DNA from: Candidatus Nomurabacteria bacterium
Lineage (GTDB): Bacteria; Patescibacteria; Paceibacteria; UBA9973
Direction: 5' to 3'
Length of the DNA: 64,000 bases
Assembly: GCA_023267435.1 (NCBI GenBank)
Contig: JAHFNH010000002.1
Location: 62,001 to 126,000 of the forward strand
Below the pieces are notes generated by a model that did no database searches, was not told the origin of the DNA, and worked only from the letters and a program-made list of their open reading frames with translations. Of this stretch, positions 8,424-16,066 are shown piece by piece. Position 1 is the stretch's first letter, and each line of letters begins with the position of its first letter. A program made the translations under genes and the position numbers.

Positions 8424-9404
8424 TTAATTTGAAATCAAATTTAAAATAAGTTTAACAATTTTATCTTTATGATTTGGGTCACTTTCTGCTACAAGTACTG
8501 TCAAAGCTGTCAGAGCTGAAGGACTCAATTTTTGAGTATTAAGAGTACCAGCTTGTTTTAAAAACCAAATAAACGCAAAAGCACCTGATCGCTTGTTGCC
8601 ATCAGTAAATGGATGATTTTTAACCATAAAATATAAAAGATGCGCAGCTTTTTCTTCTACTGTCGGATAAAGTTCATTACCTCCGAATGACTGCATCACA
8701 TTACCGACGATTCCTGATACAGATCCAGTATTTCTTTCATGGCCAAAAATATCTGTCGCCTCACCTTTTTCTATAAGAACTTTTCTAAGTTCAAATAAGT
8801 CTTTTGATATTACTTCTGAAGTAAGACTTACTTTCTTTTTAGTAAGTTTTCCTTTTGGTAAAAGTTCTCGATCATAAGCATCAAGAGAAAGCCATGTATC
8901 GGCAAAAAGTGATATAAGTTCTATTACATCTTTTGGATTAACAGCCGAACCTGGAGGTAAAAGTTTTTTAATATCATCAACTACATTCAAAAATTGTTCA
9001 TAATTTTTTGTAATACGATTTTTGTTTATAGCAAAACCATCTACAATATAACTTCGTAATGTTTTAGTTGCCCATTGGCGAAACTCGATAGCTTTTTTTG
9101 AACTCGTTCTGTATCCGACAGCCAAAATAACATCAAGATTATAAAACTGCACCTGGTATACTTTTCCATCATCAGCAGTATGTGCAAATTTTGCACATAC
9201 TGCGTTAGTTTCTAATTCTTTATCCTTAAGAATATTTCTAATATGTTTAGTCACAACCGATCGTTCAGCTTGAAAAACATCAGCAATTTGCGCCTGCGTA
9301 GCCCATACAGTTTCACGAGTAAAATCACCCCGAAGCTCAATAGCTCCATTTTTTGCTTGGTAAATTACCACACCTTTATTTTTTTGTATTTTTTTTGGTG
9401 TCAT
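8424..9404 (-). CDS. RhuM-type protein with C-terminal Fic/Doc domain
   Basis: The N-terminal half (to about residue 150) resembles the RhuM virulence-associated family: WATQAQIADVFQAERSVVTKHIRNIL suggests a helix-turn-helix, followed by VQFYNLDVILAVGYR and FRQWAT. The C-terminal half has a Fic/Doc motif, HPFTDGNKRSG (264-274), close to the Fic consensus HxFxxGNGR with Lys in place of the second Gly. Fic proteins AMPylate or phosphorylate targets; here the target is unknown and no antitoxin-sized neighbour is seen. TATAAT (9413-9418, minus strand) lies 8 nt before the ATG. It converges on miaA with a 6-nt gap. Confidence 0.85.
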   Translation of the reverse strand: MTPKKIQKNKGVVIYQAKNGAIELRGDFTRETVWATQAQIADVFQAERSVVTKHIRNILKDKELETNAVCAKFAHTADDGKVYQVQFYNLDVILAVGYRTSSKKAIEFRQWATKTLRSYIVDGFAINKNRITKNYEQFLNVVDDIKKLLPPGSAVNPKDVIELISLFADTWLSLDAYDRELLPKGKLTKKKVSLTSEVISKDLFELRKVLIEKGEATDIFGHERNTGSVSGIVGNVMQSFGGNELYPTVEEKAAHLLYFMVKNHPFTDGNKRSGAFAFIWFLKQAGTLNTQKLSPSALTALTVLVAESDPNHKDKIVKLILNLISN

Positions 9405-9448
9405 ACTTCTATATTATAACACTTTTTAATATCTAGAAAAATTATATT

Positions 9449-10018
9449 TTAATAAATTCTTGATCCGTTCTTCTTTAAATCTTTTCGAATCTCGTGATGG
9501 TCTGGAATAGTTTGAGCGACTAGATTCCAAAAGTTTCTGGAATGATTGAATTCTCCGAGATGGCACAATTCATGCACGATGATGTAATCTGCCATTTTTT
9601 CTGGTAGTAAAGCAATTTTGTAATTAAAACTTATATTTCCTCTTTTAGAACAACTTCCCCATCTGGTTTTTTGATTCCGGATAGTTATTTTATTGAAAGA
9701 GAAATTATAAAATTTATTAAAATATTCAATACGCGTCTCCGCCACCATCCGCGCACGTTCTTTGTGTTCAATAAATTCCCTCTTGGTACTTTTCATAAAG
9801 ACCATACCCGAAAATTGCTTGAAATATTCCAATTTTTTTATGATCCATTGTGACTTCTGAACAATAAATTGCTCGATAATATTTTCACTAATAGCTCGTG
9901 GAGCAGTCACCACAAAAGCCCCATCTCGATAAATAGATAGTCGTAATCGTCGCACCCGCGAACTCACTTTGAGTGTGTAAGGTATTGTCTTTTCTTGAAG
10001 TTCTATGTTTTTTTGCAA
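9449..10018 (-). CDS. YgjP-like zinc metallopeptidase (M48/WLM-related)
   Basis: Contains HELCHLGEFNHSRNFW with the first His at about residue 149. This is the HExxH-x5-H pattern of the YgjP/DUF45 metal-dependent hydrolase family. RNQKTRWGSCS, upstream of the motif, is also diagnostic. No signal peptide, so it is cytoplasmic. The substrate is unknown; YgjP homologues often sit beside restriction or repair genes. The 189-aa length is slightly short for the family. Confidence 0.87.
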   Translation of the reverse strand: MQKNIELQEKTIPYTLKVSSRVRRLRLSIYRDGAFVVTAPRAISENIIEQFIVQKSQWIIKKLEYFKQFSGMVFMKSTKREFIEHKERARMVAETRIEYFNKFYNFSFNKITIRNQKTRWGSCSKRGNISFNYKIALLPEKMADYIIVHELCHLGEFNHSRNFWNLVAQTIPDHHEIRKDLKKNGSRIY

Positions 10019-10039
10019 AAGAATTTTTTATTTAACGTT

Positions 10040-10570
10040 TTATTTAATTGAGAAAGTAAATACTTTATCAGCTGGTGCTATCGTTACACCTGCTGTTTTT
10101 TGAGGTTTTACATCTACGAGAGTTATGGAATATCCATACATAGTAAATGGTTGGTTTAATGTCAGAGTTACATCTTGACCCAATAAACCGTATGAGAAAT
10201 GTACCTTAACTCTAACAGTTCCAGCTTGGATACACTGCACGTCGATAGGACATAAACTATCTTCAACAACTTCAGTTAAAGTGCCATTAACGCCACTAAA
10301 AGTGATCGATTGGCCTAATTTAGCAGTAAAAGTCGTGTCAGCTGTACTTGTGGTACCCGTAGGAACAGTGGTAGTGGTTGATGTGGTTGTAGTCGTATTA
10401 TTTTGAATGGTGGTAGAAGTCGTAGTATTAGTAGGGGTAGTATTGGTAGTGTTATTTCCTGAAGGAATATTATTTCCCGCAGGATTTTGAACAGTAGATT
10501 TATTAATAAATAGAAACAAAGCGATCAAGCCTAAAACAACAACTATTGCTATGATTATTTTTTTATTCAT
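10040..10570 (-). CDS. Membrane-anchored protein with Thr-rich linker
   Basis: A single N-terminal membrane segment (IIIAIVVVLGLIALFLF, about 5-21) is followed by an Asn/Thr-rich low-complexity linker (to about 80). A small beta-rich domain follows with two cysteines in SLCPIDVQCIQAG, probably a disulphide. This layout suggests a surface-exposed, possibly O-glycosylated domain. A similar CPxxxxCxxAG pattern occurs in uncharacterised secreted proteins. TATTAT lies 6 nt before the ATG. Function unknown. Confidence 0.75.
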   Translation of the reverse strand: MNKKIIIAIVVVLGLIALFLFINKSTVQNPAGNNIPSGNNTTNTTPTNTTTSTTIQNNTTTTTSTTTTVPTGTTSTADTTFTAKLGQSITFSGVNGTLTEVVEDSLCPIDVQCIQAGTVRVKVHFSYGLLGQDVTLTLNQPFTMYGYSITLVDVKPQKTAGVTIAPADKVFTFSIK

Positions 10571-10627
10571 ATCTATATAATATCACATTAAAAATAAAAG
10601 TTTTTTTGCATTTAACCTTAAAAACAC

Positions 10628-12646
10628 TTATATTATTTTGATTACTTCTTGAACAATACCTTGAACGCTATCGTTTTCATTTGGAATTATAGGTTTATGA
10701 ATAATATTAGTACTTTTAGGCAATAATATTCTACGTCCATCTTTTTTATCATATATTTTTATTGTTACATTGTCACCCAAAAGAGCCACAACCCTATCAC
10801 CAGTATCAGCTTTTAATTGTTGGCGACACAAAACAAGATCACCATCATTAATTCCAGCTTTATTCATGGAATCACCAATGGCACGTAATATAAAATAATT
10901 AAATCCAGGTCTGATTTTACTTTTCTCTACCATTATTACTTCTTCAGTATTAGTTTCTCCTAAAAATGGCTCACCACAAGGAGCTGAACCTACTAATGGA
11001 ATACCTATAATTTCTTTTGAGTATGGAGATATTTGTTCTTTTTCTTTTATTATTTCCTTAATTAAACTTTCTGTATTGATTTTTTCTTTTAAATACTTTC
11101 TTAAATTCTCATCACAAACATATAAATATGTTCCTTTTATTCCACGAGTAAGCAAGGTTTTATAAATATTTATCACATATCTTTCAAGCTCGTTTGGATC
11201 CGTAATACCATTGCGTCCATTAGTGTCAAAATATTTTTCTTTATCTACTTTAAATTTTTTGTTTTCAAAATCATACGAAAATTCTGGACCAATAATCACT
11301 CCAACATAATTTAAATCATAACCTTGAACAGTATGAATACAACCGACTTCATTTATAGCATTTGGTGAATTAACCCAATCCTGTGCTGTTGAATTCCAAA
11401 TCAACTTTAAACCATTTATTTCAATATCATGTTTTTGTGTAGATCTACTTCCCGGTTTTGTATGCCAAGGCCAAGCATAACCAGCCACAACACGAGCAAG
11501 TTTATGTTTTTTATCTTTTTCTTTAATAGAAGAAACCATTTTGTCTGCGTCATCATAAATTTTAAAATCATAATTTTTAAAACTATTTTGCTTTGGTGTT
11601 TTTAAATCAAAAATATCTTCAATGAATTTAATATACTCTTCGCCTGCTTCCACACGCATTTGTGAATTTAATTCGTATTTTTTAGTATTTAATTTTCTAA
11701 AATCTTCAGGCCTAACATCTGCTGGTTTTATACTTTGATTTTCATCATAAAAAAATATTTGGTGTTTTGAAGATTTCATAATCCAATCAAGCTGATTTCC
11801 ACTATTATCTAAGCCTAATTTTTTATTTACTTGATCAAAAGAACCATAACCCATAATTCCCTTTCTTCTTTGTAGTCTATGAGATTCGTCTACGATCAAT
11901 AAATCGTATTGCTCTTTTACAACATCATTCGGACCAATAACCATACTTGATTTTAAACCTTTTATTTTTGAAAAAACTTTTCCTATAGTTTTACGAAGTG
12001 AAGCCATAGGCACAACAAGTCCAATTTTAAGATTTTTTGTTTCATCTTTTTCTTTTAAATATTTAAACAAATAAGTAGCTAAAATAGTTTTTCCAGTTCC
12101 CGGCTTTCCATTTACAACAAAAGTATTATATTCATTCTTTTGAATATCTTTAAATATTTGTTTAGCAACAAGAAACTGATCTTCTGTTAAGGACTTATAA
12201 GGAGAATATTTGAATAAATCGCTATTTTTAAGATCTTCTAAAGTATTTTTTACTAAGCCCATTTCTCTTAGATTTTCCCATGCAAGTTCAAATTTTGTCT
12301 TATATTTTACTCTGTCATAATAATTATGATTTTTTAATCCACCATTACCATTTTGTAATATAAATTTTCCATCAGCGGAAATATATTGAATCAACCAAGA
12401 CTCAATATCAAGAGCTGCTGAGACATTAAATTCTTCGTCTGTGATAATATGAATTTCTTTTAATTTACTTCTGTCTGGATTTTCAAAGTGTTGTTTACTT
12501 CTATAATATGCATTTACAGTTTGACCTATATAAACTTCGTTTTTATCCTCAATAATATATACAACAGGCCAATTATGACCAAATTTGTATTCTCTTATTT
12601 GATTAAAATCTTCTTTATTAAAAGGAAAAGTTTTTATTTCAGACAT
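10628..12646 (-). CDS. GIY-YIG nuclease / DUF2075 helicase / S24 (UmuD-LexA-like) peptidase fusion
   Basis: 672 aa from the ATG at 12646. Domains in order: a GIY-YIG nuclease-like module (about 28-110: VVYII...VYIGQT, catalytic-type Glu in DIESWLIQYI); a DUF2075 superfamily 1 ATPase (about 150-530: Walker A GKPGTGKT, Walker B LLIVDESHR, then FFYDENQ, NSQMRV and CIHTVQGYDL); and an S24 peptidase domain (about 545-672). The S24 part has a Cys557-Gly558 cleavage-type site, Ser593 in GDSM and Lys630 in TIKIY. The 36- and 37-residue spacings equal those of UmuD. The frame extends to 12694 over mazG, but 12646 leaves a 4-nt gap and is preferred. Probable DNA-damage or defence role; substrate unknown. 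Confidence 0.85.
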   Translation of the reverse strand: MSEIKTFPFNKEDFNQIREYKFGHNWPVVYIIEDKNEVYIGQTVNAYYRSKQHFENPDRSKLKEIHIITDEEFNVSAALDIESWLIQYISADGKFILQNGNGGLKNHNYYDRVKYKTKFELAWENLREMGLVKNTLEDLKNSDLFKYSPYKSLTEDQFLVAKQIFKDIQKNEYNTFVVNGKPGTGKTILATYLFKYLKEKDETKNLKIGLVVPMASLRKTIGKVFSKIKGLKSSMVIGPNDVVKEQYDLLIVDESHRLQRRKGIMGYGSFDQVNKKLGLDNSGNQLDWIMKSSKHQIFFYDENQSIKPADVRPEDFRKLNTKKYELNSQMRVEAGEEYIKFIEDIFDLKTPKQNSFKNYDFKIYDDADKMVSSIKEKDKKHKLARVVAGYAWPWHTKPGSRSTQKHDIEINGLKLIWNSTAQDWVNSPNAINEVGCIHTVQGYDLNYVGVIIGPEFSYDFENKKFKVDKEKYFDTNGRNGITDPNELERYVINIYKTLLTRGIKGTYLYVCDENLRKYLKEKINTESLIKEIIKEKEQISPYSKEIIGIPLVGSAPCGEPFLGETNTEEVIMVEKSKIRPGFNYFILRAIGDSMNKAGINDGDLVLCRQQLKADTGDRVVALLGDNVTIKIYDKKDGRRILLPKSTNIIHKPIIPNENDSVQGIVQEVIKII

Positions 12647-12650
12647 ATAT

Positions 12651-12989
12651 CTATAATTCTGTATATTTAGTATGTTTCCCTTTTGCCTTTTCAACTGGAT
12701 ATTTTATTTCATTTTTTGCAAGCTTTTTTTCTCCTGCCTTAATAAGATCAATTCCAAGATCATGAGACATAATTATTAAATAATTTAAAACATCTGCCAG
12801 TTCATCAGCGATATCATCCTTGTTTGTCTTAATATGTTTTTCAATTTCTTTTCCATTTTTCCATTGAAAATGTTCTAAAACCTCCAAAGATTCAAGAGAT
12901 AGTGAAATTGCTAGATCTTTTGGATTATGAAATTGTTTCCAATTTCTAGCGTCTCGAAATTTTATTATTTTATCAGTCAGTTTTTTCAT
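12651..12989 (-). CDS. MazG-like nucleotide pyrophosphohydrolase
   Basis: 112 aa, all-alpha NTP pyrophosphohydrolase fold (MazG/RS21-C6/dCTPase group). LESLEVLEHFQW followed by DDIADELADVLNYL gives the acidic ExxE...ExxD metal-binding clusters, and KNEIKYPVEKAKG is the typical end. Such enzymes hydrolyse (d)NTPs to monophosphates, for house-cleaning or nucleotide depletion. The downstream helicase fusion starts 4 nt after its stop, so they form one transcription unit. TATAAT (12997-13002, minus strand) is 7 nt before the ATG. Confidence 0.88.
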   Translation of the reverse strand: MKKLTDKIIKFRDARNWKQFHNPKDLAISLSLESLEVLEHFQWKNGKEIEKHIKTNKDDIADELADVLNYLIIMSHDLGIDLIKAGEKKLAKNEIKYPVEKAKGKHTKYTEL

Positions 12990-12996
12990 ACCTGGT

Positions 12997-13002
12997 ATTA
13001 TA
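12997..13002 (-). promoter_or_regulatory. -10 hexamer of the mazG-helicase unit
   Basis: TATAAT, 7 nt before the mazG-like ATG, just upstream of the end of the preceding minus-strand gene. No inverted repeat suggestive of a LexA box was seen around it. Confidence 0.6.
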
Positions 13003-13011
13003 CTACAGATT

Positions 13012-13308
13012 CTACCTTCGTAGATATACCATCAATAACATAAAGACAACCACCAGTTTGGCAGTTATACCACCGGAAGAATCTAGGAACATCTTTGTTA
13101 GTGGCGTATTTATACTAAAAACAACATGAAAGAATAACGCTATTGGTAATGTCAGCCAGAGCCATTGTTCTGTGTTTACGTGAATGCCAATTAATGCGAA
13201 AAGTTTCGATAAATACGGTGCTAAAAAATACATCGCAATGTACGAAATTGCGAAATCAAATATGGCAAACGGTCCTATGCGAAATGAACGTAAAAATGTA
13301 ATTATCAT
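13012..13308 (-). CDS. Small membrane protein, function unknown
   Basis: 98 aa with about three hydrophobic segments (IFDFAISYIAMYFLAPYL, LWLTLPIALFFHVVF and the C-terminal AKLVVVFMLLMVYL) and a basic C-terminus. I do not recognise a family. TATAAT lies 7 nt before the ATG, which supports a real, leaderless gene. It ends 22 nt before mazG on the same strand. Confidence 0.7.
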   Translation of the reverse strand: MIITFLRSFRIGPFAIFDFAISYIAMYFLAPYLSKLFALIGIHVNTEQWLWLTLPIALFFHVVFSINTPLTKMFLDSSGGITAKLVVVFMLLMVYLRR

Positions 13309-13350
13309 ATTGATAATTATAACATATTACATATAGATTAAAGATTGGAA

Positions 13351-13839
13351 TTACTTTAAATAACTACCGAAATAGATTCGATGACAAGTATATCCTTTTG
13401 GATTCTTTTGCAGATAGTCTTGATGATATTCTTCTGCCAAGTAGAATTTTTTAAAAGGTTCTAGAGTAGTGACGACAGGATCTTTCCAACGACCGGATTT
13501 ATTTACAATATCTATAAAATCCTCAGCTTCTTTTTTCTCTTCATCATCAGTATAAAATATCGCAGAACGATATGATGTGCCCATATCATTACCCTGTTGA
13601 TTCAATGTCGTCGGGTTATGAATTTGAAAGAAAAAATCTAATAAATTTTTATAAGAAGTTTTTTCTGTGTCGTATTCTATTTCCACCGCTTCGGCGTGAC
13701 CTTCATGATTTTCATAAGTTGGATTTTCAACTTCCCCGCCAGTATAACCGACATGCGTGGTGACGATGCCCGGCTGTTTCCTTATTAAATCTTGCAGACC
13801 CCAAAAACAACCTCCCGCTAAATATGCTTTTTTAATCAT
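13351..13839 (-). CDS. msrA: Peptide-methionine (S)-S-oxide reductase MsrA
   Basis: Reduces the S-epimer of methionine sulfoxide in proteins. The catalytic GGCFWG motif is at residues 10-15 and the family sequence VGYTGG follows. At 162 aa it lacks the longer C-terminal tail with resolving cysteines. The start overlaps the end of msrB by 8 nt, so msrB-msrA are translationally coupled as an oxidative-damage repair pair. Confidence 0.95.
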   Translation of the reverse strand: MIKKAYLAGGCFWGLQDLIRKQPGIVTTHVGYTGGEVENPTYENHEGHAEAVEIEYDTEKTSYKNLLDFFFQIHNPTTLNQQGNDMGTSYRSAIFYTDDEEKKEAEDFIDIVNKSGRWKDPVVTTLEPFKKFYLAEEYHQDYLQKNPKGYTCHRIYFGSYLK

Positions 13840-14197
13840 GTTGTTTTCCAGGTATAAATTTCATTGATATTGAATTTACGCAATATCTTTTATTCTTTGC
13901 TGTTAAATTTTCTCCCAAGAATAAATGTCCTAAATGCGCGCCACATTTTGCACAAGTTATTTCTGTGCGAACTCCGTCAGCATCTAAACTTTTATGAACT
14001 GCACCAGGTATTTCATCATCGAAACTCGGCCAACCACAATCCGACTCAAATTTATCTTTTGAATTATAAAGTGGTGCTCCACATTGTCGGCAAACATATA
14101 CGCCAGTCTCTTTAGAATTCACATATTCACCAGTAAAAGGCGCTTCGGTGCCCTTGTCTATAATTATTCTTTTTTCTTCAGGTGTTAACGGATTCAT
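13832..14197 (-). CDS. msrB: Peptide-methionine (R)-S-oxide reductase MsrB
   Basis: Reduces the R-epimer of methionine sulfoxide. Zinc-binding CxxC pairs (CRQCG and CAKCG) and the catalytic cysteine in RYCVNSISMKF are present. An upstream in-frame ATG at 14212 overlaps the -10 box, so the ATG at 14197 (MNPLTPEEK), 6 nt after TATAAT (14204-14209), is preferred. It is divergent from yjdM, with start codons only 23 nt apart. Confidence 0.94.
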   Translation of the reverse strand: MNPLTPEEKRIIIDKGTEAPFTGEYVNSKETGVYVCRQCGAPLYNSKDKFESDCGWPSFDDEIPGAVHKSLDADGVRTEITCAKCGAHLGHLFLGENLTAKNKRYCVNSISMKFIPGKQHD

Positions 14198-14203
14198 ATA
14201 TTT

Positions 14204-14213
14204 ATTATACAAT
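14204..14213. promoter_or_regulatory. Overlapping divergent -10 boxes of msrB and yjdM
   Basis: TATAAT (14204-14209) serves msrB leftwards, 6 nt before its ATG. TACAAT (14208-14213) serves yjdM rightwards, 7 nt before its ATG. The hexamers share two bases. Confidence 0.6.
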
Positions 14214-14220
14214 AGTACCC

Positions 14221-14463
14221 ATGGAAACAGAAAATGAAGACGAGGAAGTAGTTATTACTAAAGATGCGCATGGCAATGTTTTAGCCAATGGAGACAATAT
14301 CATAATCATTAAGGATTTAAAAGTAAAAGGCACATCAGTCACTCTCAAAGGCGGTACCAAGATCAAAAATATCCGTCTGACAGACGACGAAGAACTCATC
14401 GAGTGCAATGCTGATGGTATGAAAGGTCTCGTTTTACGAACTGAATTTTTGAAGAAAGCGTAA
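14221..14463 (+). CDS. YjdM/PhnA-family protein, C-terminal domain only
   Basis: 80 aa starting METENEDEEVV. The sequence DAHGNVLANGDNI, IKDLKVKGTS, LKGGTKIKNIRL and GLVLRTEFLKKA matches the C-terminal SH3-like domain of YjdM (PhnA), a zinc-ribbon protein often mis-annotated as phosphonoacetate hydrolase. The zinc ribbon is absent. Biochemical function is not established. The ATG at 14221, 7 nt after TACAAT, is chosen over the earlier ATG at 14182. Confidence 0.85.
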   Translation: METENEDEEVVITKDAHGNVLANGDNIIIIKDLKVKGTSVTLKGGTKIKNIRLTDDEELIECNADGMKGLVLRTEFLKKA

Positions 14464-14470
14464 AATAAAA

Positions 14471-14495
14471 AAACACCCACACGGGTGTTTTTTTT
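14471..14495. terminator. Bidirectional terminator
   Basis: Stem AAACACCC/GGGTGTTT with loop ACAC, flanked by A and T runs. Lies between the convergent yjdM and the Cys-rich secreted gene. Confidence 0.85.
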
Positions 14496-14504
14496 GTTAA
14501 AGTT

Positions 14505-15191
14505 TTAGATCGGACACATTTTAGGTTTTACTGCATACTCATTGAGCTCACAATAAAATGGAGGTGGCGGATCTCCTATTCTGACGACTGGTGGGCCACA
14601 ACTTTGAATACATTGAGATCCGCTCGGACAACTTGTATCAGAAGATCCATTACACTGTCGGCCGATAGGATTGGTGCAAATTGAGGAATGACAAATCAAA
14701 CCAGATTGGCATTCTTGATCGGAGTTACATTTACTGCCAGCTTTTAAACTTAGTTTGCATGTTCCTTTGGTAATCGTAAAAGTTGGTACACAATTCGGGT
14801 CATTACTGGAGCATGCAGTACCGACACCTTGAGTTCCTTCACAAATATAGTTTGTGGCACAATCAAAATCTTTGGTACATTGCGTAACGGGCGTTGGACT
14901 TACTGTAGGGCATTTTGTAAATTCACAATTTGGTCCAGTACGACCAACATATGATCCATCAGGACATTGTTTCGCTTCCATAGTACAAGCGACAGGAGTC
15001 GGATTCGGTGTTGGGTTTGGAATAGGTTTCGGGGTTGGTGTCGGATTTGTATATGTGGAGGGTTCCTCTTGTTTAATTTCTGCAAAATAAATTCCTACTC
15101 CGACAAGCACAACAGCGATGATAATAAATATTATATTTATAAATCCTTTTGATGATCCAGGTATTACGAGAAATTTATTTTTTAAATTCAT
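14505..15191 (-). CDS. Membrane-anchored Cys-rich surface protein
   Basis: 228 aa: an N-terminal membrane anchor (about 18-38), a Pro-Thr linker (TPTPKPIPNPTPNPTP, about 49-65), then a domain with about 20 cysteines in Cx(n)C clusters, for example CPDGSYVGRTGPNCEFTKCP and CPSGSQCIQSCGPP. The layout suggests a disulphide-rich extracellular domain; the CPDGS...TGPNCE element resembles short repeats in other secreted CPR proteins. Function unknown. A TAAAAT lies 6 nt before the ATG. Confidence 0.75.
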   Translation of the reverse strand: MNLKNKFLVIPGSSKGFINIIFIIIAVVLVGVGIYFAEIKQEEPSTYTNPTPTPKPIPNPTPNPTPVACTMEAKQCPDGSYVGRTGPNCEFTKCPTVSPTPVTQCTKDFDCATNYICEGTQGVGTACSSNDPNCVPTFTITKGTCKLSLKAGSKCNSDQECQSGLICHSSICTNPIGRQCNGSSDTSCPSGSQCIQSCGPPVVRIGDPPPPFYCELNEYAVKPKMCPI

Positions 15192-15211
15192 GATTATATT
15201 TTAACACAAAT

Positions 15212-15625
15212 CTAAAGAAGACTTGATTTGTATTTTTCAGGATGATGAGCCTCGAGAAAAATAAAAGGAATATCCATCTTTTTTAATTCCTCAGAAATTC
15301 TTTGCTGATCATGTCCGAGGAAAACTATACTGGAAGGATACTTTTTAAAAACACTCCATTCTCCTAAAATCAAATCCCCTGGCATAATAACGAAATCCTG
15401 ATTATATTCTTTAATTTTTGAAATTCGCTCATCAAGAGAATATTTTGGCGGATGTTTTTTGAACAATTCAACGATTTCTGACTGAGTTATGCACACGACA
15501 AGTTTGTCGCATCTTTTCTCTGCTTCTCTCAGAAAATATTCATGACCTGGATGCAGATCGTCAAATACCCCGAAAACTACTCCTTGAGAATAATTAAGTT
15601 TTTTATTTTTATCATCATTAATCAT
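15212..15625 (-). CDS. Cytidylyltransferase-like nucleotidyltransferase
   Basis: The HxGH-type motif GVFDDLHPGHEYFL, then CITQSEIV and YSLDERISKI, place it in the cytidylyltransferase-like family (TagD/CoaD/RibF-type fold). This family transfers a nucleotide to a phospho-substrate. The substrate cannot be read from sequence; FAD synthetase-like or glycerol-3-phosphate-type are both possible. The frame runs up to 15712, but the extra 29 residues come from sequence resembling tRNA fragments, so the ATG at 15625 (MINDDKNKKLNYSQ) is preferred, giving 137 aa. Confidence 0.8.
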   Translation of the reverse strand: MINDDKNKKLNYSQGVVFGVFDDLHPGHEYFLREAEKRCDKLVVCITQSEIVELFKKHPPKYSLDERISKIKEYNQDFVIMPGDLILGEWSVFKKYPSSIVFLGHDQQRISEELKKMDIPFIFLEAHHPEKYKSSLL

Positions 15626-15794
15626 TTTTAATTTTAAAAAACTTAGTGCGGTGAGATTCGCCGATACTGCGGCGGGTACTTTTCGGCAAAATTCCTTATA
15701 GTCATTTTGCAACGAAAAATCTTTCGAACCTCACTCAAGAGCAAAACAGTTTGCTCTTTCGCCTCGCAGTTTTTCACTACGTTTCAAAACTTTG
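15626..15794. repeat. Hairpins and tRNA-Ser-like fragments downstream of tRNA-Ser
   Basis: Contains GCGGTGAGATTCG (about 15648-15660), identical to part of the tRNA-Ser 3' half, and TCGAACCTCAC (about 15724-15734), close to its T-arm. Hairpin AGAGCAAA-ACAG-TTTGCTCT (about 15738-15757) and a longer fold-back (about 15759-15802) pair with the tRNA 3' acceptor region. It reads as terminators plus decayed tRNA-derived pieces; no gene is visible. Confidence 0.5.
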
Positions 15795-15881
15795 CGGAGG
15801 CGGTGAGATTCGAACTCACGGTCCCAATTAAGGGACGACGGTTTAGTAAACCGTTGATTTAAACCACTCATCCACGCCTCC
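15795..15881 (-). tRNA. tRNA-Ser(ACT): tRNA-Ser with anticodon ACU
   Basis: Acceptor GGAGGCG/CGCCTCC with discriminator G. Anticodon stem ACGGT/ACCGT with loop TTACTAA gives ACU (codon AGU) rather than the usual GCU. Long variable arm GTCCC-TTAATT-GGGAC and normal T-arm GTGAG-TTCGAAT-CTCAC. CCA is not encoded. Confidence 0.85.
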
Positions 15882-16066
15882 TCACTTCGTTCGTCGGCTT
15901 GTCTTCGTGCCCTCTCGGGCCCTTCCCTATATCCTCATGCTAACGCATATCAGATATTTTTGCTAAAGCAGAATCAGATTAAATATGAAGTAGTTCATAT
16001 TTAATATCCACGCCTCCAATAACGAACTAAAGCATTCTAGCATACTGTTTAGAATTCAGCCATTAG
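15882..16066. repeat. Region upstream of tRNA-Ser with a duplicated tRNA 5' end
   Basis: The 12 bases ATCCACGCCTCC at the tRNA 5' end (15870-15881) recur at 16006-16017. About 124 nt lie between, with a hairpin TAAATATGAA-GTAG-TTCATATTTA near 15979-16002. No gene or clear promoter is seen. Confidence 0.6.
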
